64,000 bases of DNA from Vespa crabro (GCF_910589235.1 NC_060960.1:5735339-5799338), one strand, 5' to 3'. Numbered from the stretch's first letter, positions 12,016 to 24,727 are shown. Notes: generated by a model from the sequence alone, not told the origin. Program-made: numbers and translations.

Positions 12016-15000
12016 AAGGAGCAGTTGAGGGTAGGCATTCGAGAGAAAACAGTAAGTCTGGTCAACATTCCCGACAAAGTTCACGGGACAAGGGTAATCA
12101 TTCTCGACAGAATAGTCGTGAACTGTTGGTGAACGCACCAGTAACAGTTGTGGAGAAACCAACGACAAAAAGTATCGAGATTTATGCGACTCTACCGAAG
12201 AAAAAGACATTAAGAAGTAAAGCTACAGCCGTAAACGTCATTGAGGACGAGGAGTATATGCTCCATGATCGTCCAATTCAAAGAACAGGATTGTTTGGAC
12301 GTACAAAGCGTTGCGATGACGATAAGAAGGATAAGAAACGAGCTAGAAGCGAAGAAAGAAACAAAAACATATCAAAAGACTTTTCCATAGCACCTTCACG
12401 CACTTCACCCTCTCCGAAAGGTATCAAATCGATTGAGAAGCCAAAGGAAAATATCGAGGTCGGTACAACCAGAGTTTCTCAACAAAGTAACGTGAACGTG
12501 ACTGAGCAGAAACAGGGTAAAAAACAGCATAAGATTCGTAGAAAGTTATTGATGGGTGGGCTGATAAAAAGAAAGAATAGAAGCATGCCTGATTTGCGAG
12601 AAGGACAGGACAATCAGGCGAGTATTAACGTGGAAGGTACCTCGAATACTTTGCCAAAGCAATCCGTGGACGATTCAAATGTTGGTTTAAAGGGTAACGA
12701 AATGGCGCAATCTTTGAGTGGTTATCTGTCCGAAGGTCATCTGGAATTTGCTGGCAATGCCAACAATACTCTTGGGAATACGAGCAATCCAAATTTGGAA
12801 AGAAGTCGATTAATGAGAAAGAGTTTCCACGGTAGTGCCGGTAAAGTGTTACATGTAGCGAAGGTACCACCCCCACCTCCTGTTAGAACCACTTCTCAGC
12901 TTAGCAAGTCTAAGTGTTCGGGTGAAGTGCATAGCGATCAGCAAGCCGACAAGTCCACATATTCATCATCAGACGGGCAATGTTCATCTAACTCAGGAAC
13001 AGGATCCCAAGATCAGAATAACAGCTATTGGAATCATATGAACAGTGGAAATTCGTCGAATTCATCGAATCGTAATTCTAATTATGCTGATTATTCGACG
13101 GAATCGCATTCCTTACCTTTCATTCCGTCTTATGGTATAGAACAAAGTGGACATTCTGCTAATGTTCAGACTAACTATAACAACAAGCCTAGAATTCAGG
13201 ACGATGTCGTTCAATATGCTAATGGTATTCTTTATGAGCCTACCTATGTAATTACTCGTGCAGATGTACACAGCGAACAAAGTCCTATAAAACAACAAGG
13301 TTCTTTGGATTCTCTTCCACCATATCCGGAAAATGGAAACGTTTCTCATTCGAGACAACCGAGCGAAGAGTTCCCGCCCCCTCCATACCCATCCATTCAT
13401 TCAGTTTCACATTCCAGACAAGCTAGCGAAGATTTTCCACCTCCACCGCCACCTATCGATGAGACTAATATTGGTCAAGAGAATCAACAGCAATCACTTC
13501 AGCAGCAGTTCGTTTCGAGTCAGCAACGTCAGCACCGATTAGAGACTCAACAGATTAGTACTCTTTTTGCACAATTGCAAATGAAGAACGAACAGATTTT
13601 AGCTTCGGATTCGAAAGATTTAAAAACGAGTGAGGAACAGGAAAAAGAAGAGAAATCTTCGAGCGAGACTTGGTTGAAGGAACTACAAGCTAAACAGGCA
13701 GAAAAGAGAATGAAGAAGCAGGCTTCACTTGAACAGGATATACCAAAAATTAGATCTCCATCTGTCAATACGAATCAAATGTCAAGCATAGCAAGAAGAA
13801 CTAGCGATTTGATGATGAATAGTCTTGGATACGATACGGTAGGTCGGGATGTTACCGATTGTCCTAGAGTAGTGTCATCTGTCAAAGACATGGCAGCAAG
13901 ATTCGAACAGAACAAGTTACAAATCAGCTCAAAAGTAGAGCCTGAATCTAAAAATCTTGTAAAACAACCCAATTCAAATTCTATCGCTACTCCTGCAATC
14001 GATACGTCACACGAACATCAACAAGTAGAGGAAACGCGATTGAAATATTCTTCAGATAGTTTAAACGCTTTTCCTAAAGTAAATAATTTCACGAATCAAC
14101 CAATTCCAAGTCCAAGCTTTGAATCCACGACCAATCAAGATACTTACATATCAACAATGACTTCTGATAATTCCTGCAGTGTCCAACAGAGTGGATTAAA
14201 TGCAGCCATTTTATCGATGTCCTTAACATTACCACATGAAAATGGACTACCTATTGATTATCCTGAAGATGATATTAGCGAGGTCGCCATGCAAAATACT
14301 ATTCAAAACAAAACTATATTACCGAACGAAGAGGATATCGAATTGAGAAAAGTTAAGAGGAGGATAGGTAAAAAGAAGAGCGTGTCGTTTTGCGATCAAG
14401 TAGTTCTTGTTGCTACAGCGGAGGATGACGAAAAAGACTCATATATACCTAATCCAATTTTGGAGAGAGTTTTACGATCTGCCATGAACAAGCCAGAATC
14501 TGCTCAAGTACTTCGTGAAATCAGGAATCTTCAGGAAGCTGAGATGAACAGGGAAAGTACACCAAGATTCCAGCAACAAACTCTTCCTCTTAAATGCGAA
14601 GCTGACAGTGTGCCGGCGACACCATTCCAGGATCAATTGAGAAGTGTCAATCCAATTTCGATTCCTGAAAATGTTAAGCCGACATTCGGCAGGCAAAATT
14701 CTAATGATTCCATTGGTTCAATAGTAGACAAAAAAATGGCTGGATCTTATAATACTGAAACACAGGATATAAGTAGAGAAACATATCCGGGTATGATTAT
14801 GCCTGGATCAAATCCACCACCAACTTCATATTCTCCACAACTTCAACAACAAATACGTTACTCTCAAAATGGATATCCACAGTATTTGCCATCACAATCT
14901 TCCTACACGCAAACTCAAACGTCGCATCCTAGAAATCAAAATGTTCCATTATCACAAACACAGAAACCAGCTAGTCCTTATCCAACACAGATGCATGGTA

Positions 15001-15764
15001 ATCAATACATACCGTCCGTGTCTCAACAGCAAAAGAATTTGTGTCAAAAGAACACTTATCAGAAGTATTATCAATTGGAACAGCAACACAATCAGATGAA
15101 TAAGCAATTGTCAGCTAGTGGTTTACAGCAGCATCAAAATGGTCTTAATCAGAGGATTTCCAATCACAACGCCAGTCCGATAACTGTTCAGTATTCTCAG
15201 CAACAATTGAGCTATCCCTCGAATCAATCGCCAAGTCCTTATCCGAATCAATACCCTCATAATAATTGTCAGAATTATCCTTATCAATCAGTGCCTCAAT
15301 CAAATAGGATCAGTCAATCATTACCTCAGTATCAACCACCACCTAATCCATTATCATCGACGACGTTGTCTTATCAACAGAAACAACAGAACGTTCATAA
15401 TTATCAACAGAGGTATGACAATTATCAAAGACCTCCGCAGAAGGATCAACAAAACATTTTAGCACCTAATCAAACTTATCCTAACCCTTTACAGAGTGGA
15501 CAAATCCAATCGAATATGAAATATCCAGCTTATCAGCACCCACCTCCTCCTAAACAGAATAAACAAATCCATTTTCTTTCTAGTTCGAAAAGTAGCTCAC
15601 CGATTAACCAAACAACGTCTTCCATACAGAAACCAAGCATAGTTACTTCGTTATCGTCTAGGAGCGTACTTTGCGATCTCTGTCGACAAAAACAGGTGAT
15701 CGAACCTGCGAAATATTGTTCCGATTGTGATTTCTACATGGCTCGTTTCCAGCCAAAAAATTGA
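12016..15764 (+). CDS. ec: echinus, long 3'-terminal coding exon
   Basis: 1249 codons and a TGA stop (residues 601-1849); the first codon is split across the intron. It is mostly disordered, with Ser/Arg, Gln/Asn and Pro/Gln/Tyr-rich stretches; the last 400 residues are very Gln/Tyr/Pro-rich. Recognisable islands: SHSRQ-type repeats, a PPPPPPVR proline run, a PPPY motif (residues 1055-1058, codons 13377-13388) fit for WW domains, an EEQEKEEKSSSETWLKELQAK helix, KKKSVSFCDQVVLVATA (the KSVSF at 14376-14390 fits the RVxF PP1-docking pattern), and a C-terminal CDLC..YCSDC four-cysteine knuckle ending MARFQPKN. This layout, a USP fold with a long scaffold tail, fits Echinus and USP54. Functions of the motifs are inferred. 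Confidence 0.92.
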
Positions 15765-16030
15765 ACTCGTGTCCATAGTGTCAACTTAGAATTCGTTGTT
15801 AGGTGTTAAGTCAATAGACTATATGGAATAGTGTTCTTTGTTATGCCAACGAGCTTGTGACTACCTGGCATCATATATTATTATTAATCCGTAACTAGTA
15901 TTAGTAGAAATTTTGTCACGTTGACAATATGATAGGATTTACGGTATGATAGGATTTATTCGAATTAATTCAATATTTTGACAGATTATTAAAAAGTAAA
16001 AAATAAAAAGTAACAAGTTATCAAACTGAA
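15765..16030 (+). other. proximal 3' UTR of ec
   Basis: Sequence after the stop is non-coding. AATAAA at 16002-16007 is a candidate poly(A) signal. Other AATAAA hexamers lie further on (for example near 17775), so the true 3' end may be up to 2 kb away. Confidence 0.5.
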
Positions 16031-16647
16031 GAGGCCAGAAAAAAGCAATTGCTGTAATCTGACAGATCCCAATTTACCAGTTACGAATTAAAATAATTAT
16101 TCTGTATATACATAAGCTAATTATTAGATTGTGTAATATCGAATCAAAGACCTTCATCGAGCAGCTATTAATTCATTGACATTCGTATTATTGTATGTGT
16201 ATTATGTATATTATTTTTATAAGTCTTTTAGATTTTTCTTTCTTTTTCTAGTTATACTTTTCTTTTTTTTTTTTTAATTCATCGCCATACGGTAACGTAA
16301 TTCATATACCGTATAGAGGTAGACAAAATTTGCGAATCGCATATGATTCTGTTAGTTTAACAGAAATTCATTTCTATAATTTTAATTATCTATTGTGTAA
16401 ATAACTTACACTATCCTTTTCGAATTTTATAATATAGCTTTACGAATTATTATTATCGAACAGTTTTGTCAATTAGAATGTATTTCCGAATCTGTTACAA
16501 ACAAACAATGGTATTACGAGATTAGTTAGTTGAAAGAAAATACAGAATTGTGATACTAGCAGTGCTACGTAGAACTTACTCCTAAGTTAGGATAAAATAC
16601 GTAGGGAGATAATTCGGATAAAGATAATTAGAAAATAAGAAAGATAG

Positions 16648-16685
<38 letters not shown>

Positions 16686-19600
16686 AGAATGCATGTGTAT
16701 ATGAATGAGTGAGGTAAAAAAAGCCTTGATCTCCAAGTAAGCGTGAATTTTATTTTGTGTTAATGAATGTTAAAATGTTACATATTATTGTACTTATGTA
16801 TCATGTTATGTCATACTCTTGTTTAGATCAATGTACAAACTTTCGTTTTATTTTACTTTATTTTTTTTTTTATACTTTTTGTATAAGTATTTTGTTTTAA
16901 AAATACTTTATCTTTTTTTTCTTCCATAGACAAGTGTTTACTTTTTCTGCATTATTATTTCTTTTTTTTTCTATTCCAAACTGCACCCATCCACGATATT
17001 ATTAAATTTCAGATCCGAAGAAGTTGGTAATTGTAGCTGTGATATAATTTTTATCTTTAAGGTTGCTCACTACCCTTTTTTTTTATAATAGTTTATATAA
17101 TAATTTACGCCAAAAAAGAATCCAGTTCTAATACTTGACTGAATTTGATGAAAAACTTATTTTGAAGGCGAAGGTTTTATCGAAGAATCGTCTTTTTCAA
17201 ATTATGAAAAAAATCCATTCCTTATGCATAAATTATTTTGGAAAAAACGATACTTTTTTGACACGATCTCTATACGAAAAAAAAATATGAAGCTTTTTCA
17301 AAAATTTTAAAAAGTCGAATCCTCGTTTAAATCTTTATCTTTAATATAAAATTTTGTTCATCAATATTGAACGAAAAATTATGTCCGGTTTTATTGATGG
17401 TGCAAACATTGCTTTCGATATTTTTCGTCAAAAATAAGTTCCATATAATGGCATCCTATGAAATCTGACGAACTACGACTACTATTAATTTTATCCCCAT
17501 TACTACTAATTTTACCCTCACTACTACTAAATATACCTTCACTACTAATTTTTATATCACATTTAAGTGATGTATGTTCTGTTACGGTGAACTAGCTTAT
17601 TTCCTGCTTGCTTGTGTGTTTGCATCAAACTGATCCTCAGATTTTCTGATTCATCCCAAACGCAAGGAAACGCAATTCTTACATGAAGAAGTTACGGTAC
17701 TCATTCAATGATTTTGTCGACTATTTTGTCAGAAATAATGATTAATGAATACTTATATATTATACATTACCTTAATAAAAATTAAATATGAGTTTGCTTC
17801 TAAACTATCTATGAGATAGAATTTTCAGCGTTATTTTTTATATGCTTTCTATTTTTAATATTATTACTATTATTATTAATACCATAATAATAATGATAAG
17901 AATAACAAGCAGAAGAAGAAATATATTCTTCTAATATTCTATATATAAACATTCTAAATCATATATGATGACGTTAATTTATAACAAAACCGGACCATAT
18001 TGTATCGGGCCAAGGTAAATCAGATTGGTGAGTATACATTTTACATTATTCTTATAATTTAAAGCTCAAAGCAATATCGATTAGCTAAGAAAAATCAAAG
18101 ATGATATACCACTCAACGAGAATTCATGTGTCAAATCTAATCGTAGATATTTAAAGCTTGCTTGACTGATAATTCTGACACACAATCACATAAATATCCT
18201 ATCTACCTTATCCGTATACGATTAGCAATGAAATATGCATCCATTCGCCTAATAGTACTTACATCGACTTAGATTTCGATATATCGCAAGTAGTATTAGT
18301 ATAGGTCTTACCATTTAGAGTTTGTTGCTTATATGACTAACGGTAAGTCTAAAATCTGCGTATCAAGATGTCTTTCCGTTTCGGGAGCTTCAGGCTTCTT
18401 AGCTAACAGGAGATGGCTGAAATACCATTTACGGAAAGCTCCATAAACTGTCCGATACCGTCAGCTTACAGATATAATGGACTATTAAGCACGACCGCTC
18501 ATGTTTTTGGTATATCAAAAATCAAAGCATGTAGTCTTCGATAGAACTTAATATCGTGCTCGTGAATATGCACGCATATACCTGACGACAAATGCAAGAG
18601 TGTTCCTTCTGTCGTAACCGTACGGAAGAAAGAATATCTCTTCGCATGTAGTGAGGAAAGATTAAAAAAAAAACTTCCATGAAAAATCTAATCCCTCGAT
18701 GATCAATCCTCGCTAATAGGTCGACCCATTGTTGTTGGAATGCATCCTCGTTTATAGGTTCATCCCTTCACGAAAAATAGAAAGATGATATAAAACGCTT
18801 ACGAACATGAAAATGGAAAGAGCTCATTAGATGTGGAGAGATATCTATTCTATTACTATGGAAGAATTGGATATTTTCTATCGGCATTGTAATTGCGTCT
18901 GGATTATATCTTTCTCGAGTGCGCGAATTATATTTCTCTAAAAAGACTAAATTGAATTTATTTTATATCGATTGTATCTTACGATCTTTGTCATGTATCT
19001 AAGAATATTTTGTTGTTTAAATGTTAGTAAAATAATATTATTTATTTTATTTATTATTCCCTCCTGAGTTCGCGAATTATGTTTTTCGAAAGATTAAATT
19101 GATTTTATTTTATATAAATTGTATTTTACGATCTTTGTAATATTGATAAAAATGTTCTATTATTTAAATGTTAATAAAATAATCTTATTTATCAATGATT
19201 CCTTTTCAAATTTAAATCTATATATATTTCGCACAGTTGACTTTATTTCGATAGTACTGCAAGATTTACTTCTTGTATCTATACATTTTAAAATCATCGT
19301 TTCCATAATCTGCAAATATCACATATAAATCTATGTTTCAATTAATGTAATTTCGAAATATTCGTAATTTCTAACATATTCCGAAATTTATATTGAATCA
19401 ATTATATCAAATATAAAAACATTCTTAATCTTTAATTTTTCTGTAATACGATATAAACGAAGAACATGATATATATTTAAATGTTCTTATTTCATCCTCA
19501 TATACATTTTTATTCAATGCAGTTCCAATTCAATTGCCATTTCTTATTCATTTCGTGATTTTAAAAAGCCAAAATTTAATGACACTAATATAACATGATT

Positions 19601-20708
19601 TTGTAGAAAAAAAAGAAATAAGGAAAGAAAAAGAAAATACATATATATAGATTACTTATGAAAAATAAAATTCTAAATGTAAAGTAAATTTAATATTAGG
19701 CTAAAATTATTGTATGTTTTATGCATGTTACGAGCAATATAATGTTTAGATAAATGTGTTTAAATATTAATCTATCCCGTATTCATTATACGTCGTTTAA
19801 ATAATTATAATATTATCGAAAGTACAAGTTAATTAAACTTTTTTCATGTTTTTAAGTTATATTTCTATAGCTATCGAATTTTAATGATTAATTTTATTAG
19901 TTTCGGCTAATATAATATCCGTTTAAGTAATTTTTAAATTCCTATATTATATTTTTAAGATTTCCATATTTCAATATAATAGATCGAAAAATTACATACT
20001 TCGTGAGAGTGAGGAGGCCATTGTACAGGTAACGTACTGCGCATGCTCGTGCGTTTATTTATTCTTCTTGCTATTGGTGATACCATCATTCAGAATTACT
20101 TTGTCGTATCATTTGCAGTAGACCTTCGTCGTCTCCTTAATTACAGGTTATTAACATATTCTTTTTTATCGTACATCTTCATTTTACATATCAATCGATT
20201 TCTCAAAATGAAATTTCTACATATGTATGTTTGCAAGACGTGGGTATCGTCTTGTTTAAAAAATATACGCGAAAATAAACTCGGCATTTTGACTTTTCCT
20301 TTGGAGCTATGACGTCATATTTATTTCTTAGATTTAACAACTTTATTTTTGAGATATCGATACTTTTCTTGTCCTTTAATGATACTCTAATTAATAGTTC
20401 TTCGTTAATTAATCGTATTTGATTGTATTTTATCATATATACAATTTTCGTATATATATATACACACACACACACACATAGATATTTTTCTTACAGCCAG
20501 ATACAAATATCGATAAATCTTGCACGCATATATAATCGCATACAATTAATTTTTTACTCTATATCGATATAATATTTTTCAATTTTCCGTGTAGCATACA
20601 AACTATGAAAACTACGTAGTACCATAGAAATAATCTTTGAAACGTAATTGTCTCGCACGCATACGTAAATTTGTTTTTAAATAAATATGGCTCTTAATAG
20701 AGTGTATG

Positions 20709-20709
20709 T

Positions 20710-20760
<51 letters not shown>
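20709..20760. repeat. (GA)n microsatellite
   Basis: About 25 GA units with one interruption (AAAG). Confidence 0.95.
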
Positions 20761-20761
<1 letters not shown>

Positions 20762-20871
20762 TAGTATTAAGATATAGATAACAGCTTTAAACTTCCCCCT
20801 CTATTAATGTCTATGAATGTCTATAGTCTTTAGCAATTATAAAAACAAAAATCAATAGCGATGTATGTATT

Positions 20872-20875
<4 letters not shown>

Positions 20876-20923
<48 letters not shown>
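20876..20923. repeat. (AT)n microsatellite
   Basis: About 24 uninterrupted AT units. Confidence 0.95.
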
Positions 20924-20928
<5 letters not shown>

Positions 20929-21336
20929 CAGAGAATTTAGAAAGTACATATCAACAATAGCAAATGTAAACTATTAAAGGACGATCGAGAACCTTGACTC
21001 GACCTTCTTGTTCGTTCGTACTAATGTATCACTCACTTCTCGTTCGGATACGTAGCATATCAGACGTGTTTAGACCTGCTCTTGCTTCGTTAATTCTAGT
21101 CCGTCTAACTTTTCATTTACATTATATAGAATGTTTTATAAGTTTGATTTAATCAGTTACGAATTATTAATCTTATTTTATATCATATTAGACTTCAATA
21201 TATCTAGAATTTATGTGTTGAATAAGCAGATTTACATGTTATATACATTTTATATACATTGCACATATTTATTCATGAATTTAATTAATTTTATTCTATA
21301 TTAATAATACTCTTGAATTTTTATAAATTTACAAAT

Positions 21337-21447
21337 GGATCTCCATACGCAGCAACCTCCATGTGGTGAGATCCGGAAATCGGTATTGCGAACGTTTATA
21401 TATTTTATATTATACAACGTACGTACTGCCGGGCCAATGGCTGACGT
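21337..21447 (+). ncRNA. HDV-like (drz) self-cleaving ribozyme, copy 1
   Basis: The stretch fits the nested double-pseudoknot fold of HDV-like ribozymes. P1 is 7 bp (GGATCTC 21337-21343 with GAGATCC 21368-21374). P3 is ACC/GGT (21355-21357/21365-21367) closing the 7-nt loop TCCATGT, immediately followed by the P1 3' strand. P1.1 can form between CC (21359-21360) and GG (21375-21376). P4 is a long arm (21381-21395/21417-21431). J4/2 reads CCAA (21434-21437), matching the CNRA rule, with C21434 as predicted catalytic base. P2 is ACGCAGC (21347-21353) with GCTG-A-CGT (21440-21447, one bulge). Predicted cleavage is between 21336 and 21337. Known drz elements often mark the 5' end of non-LTR retrotransposons, but no such open frame follows. 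Copy 2 is at 31490. Confidence 0.75.
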
Positions 21448-22040
21448 TCGGTGTATTAGATAATATTTTTGATAAAATTTTAATTCATTAAAAATTTTGT
21501 TAGCACATTTTACATTGTATTTAAATTGAATTAACATTGAATTTAAAGAATATTAAGAAGCACCGAGTACGATAAAAATTTAATTAAAGTATAATAAAAG
21601 TTACATTAAAATAAAATAAAATTTCAAGATACGTTTAATCGTTTAATTAATATTATGAAATATTATAATTTTAATGTTATTGTTCCTTGTCTAGTTTTAC
21701 CTTAATGCTATATCTATTCTGATTTATAGGTATCCATGCAATTAGTATATTTCTATGAACGTATCCCTATCGCGATCAGATCCATTTTGAAAAGATAGAT
21801 ACAACGCGATTTTGATCGTTTGCTTTTAAATATATATTCATTTATTTTAATATAGCTTACAAAGTTTGCAGTTACATCTTTTGAATGGTATCTTTTTTTG
21901 TTTATTATTATTACATATGAAAGATGAAATACAATTCATAATTTTAGATCATGTAATTTGAATAATATAATATATAATATTTAATACGATATAAACTGTA
22001 TAAGTAAACGCCATAGCTTGCTTTAACAATTTTTCTTTAA

Positions 22041-22410
22041 CAGGTCTTCAAATTTGTTGATCGCGCGCAATGCGATCATAGAGTCAGTGTTTGTGCGAAA
22101 TAATTTGATTGTTTTGCAACCGAATAGGTTGTTTTAAAAATAAAATAAAGTCGCGAATTAGAGTCAGTGTTGTTCGCCGTTTAGAATTTCACGGTCGCGT
22201 TATTAAACCAGAAAAACAAGAATTTATGTCATATTCTTGTTAAAACGATTTGTTCGCCGCGTTGTTAGAATCATTAACACACTTTCGGCCGATTCGGTGG
22301 AAGAGGATTACGTTGCGATAAATATTGTTATGGTCGAAAGTGTGAATTTAAAAATTCACCCTCTTCATCTTTATCAACGAATATAAAGCTTCGTCTGGAT
22401 ACAATCACAT
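22041..22410 (+). ncRNA. candidate non-coding exon ending in a strong 5' splice site
   Basis: Less AT-rich than its flanks, starting about TCGCGCGCAATGCG, with two AGAGTCAGTGTT repeats (near 22080 and 22161). It ends CACAT|GTAAGTAT, an excellent donor at 22410/22411. A matching acceptor (TTTTTAATTACAG) lies 142 nt downstream. The exon start is not known. No long open frame crosses it, so a spliced non-coding RNA is the simplest reading, but splicing is only inferred. Confidence 0.35.
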
Positions 22411-22552
22411 GTAAGTATATTTCTTTATTCTAATCATTATTTTCTCGTTCATTGTTTAAATCATATTTTTTTTATCATTTTCATTTATTGAACATATTCC
22501 TTTGTAATGGAACATATAATTAAATTTCTTTTGCGATTCTTTTTAATTACAG

Positions 22553-22751
22553 ATTAATCAACGATTCAACGTTTCATCGATTCAACATTTCATCGATTCA
22601 ACATTTCATCAATTCAACGTTTCATCAATTCAACGTTTCATCGATTCACCGTTTCATCGATTCAACAATAATTTCAACCAACTTCACGACATCATTCGAC
22701 CAACGTCGAGGGAGACGAGTGTTTTGGAGCCATCGCAGAACTTCTTAAGCA
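22553..22751 (+). ncRNA. candidate second non-coding exon with 16-bp tandem repeat
   Basis: It begins after TTTTTAATTACAG and ends AAGCA|GTAAGTG, so acceptor and donor bracket 199 nt. Most of it is a 16-base tandem repeat. A period of 16 is not divisible by three, which argues against coding. The next exon is uncertain; one acceptor candidate (TTATTATATAG) lies at about 22961. Confidence 0.35.
22563..22666. repeat. 16-bp tandem repeat, about 6.5 copies
   Basis: The unit is GATTCAACGTTTCATC, with copies differing at one or two positions (AACATT, AATTC, CACCG variants). It lies fully inside the candidate exon at 22553-22751. Confidence 0.9.
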
Positions 22752-23427
22752 GTAAGTGAAAAATTTAAAGTTCCTCTGGTGCCCATCATGCCGAGGATGA
22801 AAGGTCCATATCGGTACGGGTTACTGGTTGTATTCGTTGATGTCCCATTGTCCAAAACGAGCAAAAGTGTCCGTGATTAAGATCTTCGATTTTATTCACG
22901 AGTGGTTCCCTATATGTGTAGTTAGTACTTTTCTTGTGAATTTTTTATTATTATTATATAGATGTCAGGCTAGGGTCTTCTTGTTTCAAAGTCGTTTAAT
23001 TAACAGTGCTGTTAATTAGCACTTTTTTCTCTCTTCGTCTTTGCTCGCGATATTAGTAATGAAATCGGGCATTCATTTACCCGATTTCGTTAAAATAAAA
23101 CATATAACGTGGTCTACGTTACATGCATTGCTTCGTACTTAGTCTATTTAATCGCGATTTACTTCGATATTTCGATATATCGATATACCAAAAAATGAGC
23201 AAGAAGACAAACCCTTTCCGCGACGGATAGATTCTGTCAGTCAAGTGGTGGATTATAATCCCGTTCTTTCATTAGAACAGCCATTTGATGAAAGGAATCG
23301 TCCGAGGTTGTTTTTTATATAAATTAAATATTTCAATAAATTAAATATTTCAATAAATTAAATATTTCAATAAATTAAATATTTTAATTAATTAAATACT
23401 TCAATAAATATCTTCTCATAATCCTAT
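22752..23427. other. spacer inside the structured-RNA region
   Basis: No gene is supported. A short open piece at about 22791-22880 (MPRMKGPYRYGLLVV...) is faintly reminiscent of transposon integrase text but stops after about 30 codons. The AT-rich 17-bp repeat listed next closes the stretch. Confidence 0.5.
23321..23410. repeat. 17-bp AT-rich tandem repeat, about 5 copies
   Basis: The unit is AAATTAAATATTTCAAT, becoming degenerate toward the end. It ends about 20 bases before copy A of the four-hairpin module. Confidence 0.9.
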
Positions 23428-23660
23428 TTCATAACTGCATAATGTGTATGTATATATACGAGATATATACATATTTCATACCTACATGTCAACACAGCTA
23501 CCGCGGGTCGCTCAAAGGCCCTTATGCGGTGTGCAATGTAATAGAGTTGTATAAGGTTTTTTGCAACTCTAATTTTACCACGACGTGGTAACTATTATAA
23601 TTATTATTATCATCATTAACTCCCTCCCCCTCTTCCTCCTTTTGTTTGAGTCCTTGCTAA
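23428..23660 (+). repeat. four-hairpin RNA-like module, copy A
   Basis: First of three full copies, all in the same direction. Hairpins in order: H1, an 11-bp stem TATGTATATAT/ATATATACATA with loop ACGAG; H2, outer ACCGC/GCGGT and inner GGGTC/GGCCC (one U-G pair); H3, AGAGTTG/CAACTCT; H4, ACCAC-GAC-GTGGT. A CT-rich tail ends near TTTGAGTCCTTGCT. Comparison with copies B-D shows stem-preserving changes, so the module looks selected as RNA. The family is unknown to me. Confidence 0.7.
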
Positions 23661-24727
23661 TAAGGTAAGCAATGAGACTCGTAGAGTCACAGCCCGTTTA
23701 GGCCTAGTTTATAAGTTAATCATTTTTTAGATCAGGATTTTCAGCGCTAATTATACTAATACCCGTTTCTCCCCCCCATGCTTTCTGCGTTCTCATCTAT
23801 GCGTTTGCCCAGGTGTTACTCGTATGGGTGAGAAACGGTCTGCGTGGGTTTAGTTTTAATTTTTTTCCTTTTGGCGGCTGTCATTGTGCTGGTGATTGCA
23901 CGGTGTACCTTGCACTTGTATGTGCGTTTTAGGTGGTGCATTGTACATCGTTTCGCGATAATTTTTTACTTAATAATAAATATCTTATTATATTAATATC
24001 GTTTTGCATAGTTGCCGCATTTTTCTGTGGAAAATTTGAAATACTCGTATATATTACTAGTATTCATGTATATACTAGTATGTACTAGTATTTTTGCATT
24101 AGTCATATATGCAATAATCATTAGCCGTGGCAGTCGATTTCAGCAATTGGTACGTACTCCTAATACATTAGAACAATACGCGTTTGAATTGGGGTGTCGG
24201 AGGTGTCCCGGGGCATACTCTCTAGTGTAGGCTTTTGCACCCTGGTGGAATGTGAGAGAACCGTGGAGTGTATGTGTTGGTGTGAATGCTTTGCACTTTT
24301 TAAATATAGGTAATAGGCAGGCAGGTAGCATATCTTTTCTGAGTGAATGTCACAATTTATTTTAAATAAGTAGGTAGGGACCGGAAAACTCTGGATCCGA
24401 TTCTCACTTAGGAGTGGGAAGTCCCGTCTCCGGGGATTTGTGAAGTTTCAGCAAATTTTACAATCATTCAGCATGACTGAATTATTTTTTATTCCCTTTT
24501 TTTTTTCTTTTTTTTTTCTTCTTTTTGCTGACACTTTACATCGTGCGATATATCAGTATAAAACAGTTCGAAAAACTTTGCACTCAATGAGAACATTAGA
24601 TTCCATATCTTTTGAACTTAGCAAAGGATTTTGAACTCGTTCGATACTTAGTTATAAATTAACGCTTGCACTTCGCGATTCTTGTAATATTTACGAATCT
24701 ACATATTTTTTTTTCTGATCCTGAAAT
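23661..24727. other. spacer between module copies A and B
   Basis: No coding gene is supported. It contains a moderately GC-rich stretch (about 24160-24440). Within this, CCGGA (24381-24385) can pair with TCCGG (about 24429-24434) around an inner hairpin TCTCACT-TAGG-AGTGGGA (24402-24419). Confidence 0.5.

Larger units (their letters stand above)
16031..21336. other. AT-rich spacer, no gene seen
   Basis: 5.3 kb with no supportable open frame, tRNA or transposon. It holds GA runs (about 16655-16678, 20709-20760), an AT run (20876-20923) and a less AT-rich patch at about 18200-18800 of unknown nature. It may include distal ec 3' UTR. Confidence 0.6.

Noticed and set aside
22563..22666. 16-base repeat as a CRISPR-like array
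   Set aside because: Copies are directly adjacent with no unique spacers, in a eukaryotic setting. It is a simple tandem repeat.
22791..22900. short frame MPRMKGPYRYGLLVVFVD as a transposon integrase remnant
   Set aside because: Only about 30 codons are open, no catalytic DDE residues can be seen and no other transposon part lies nearby.
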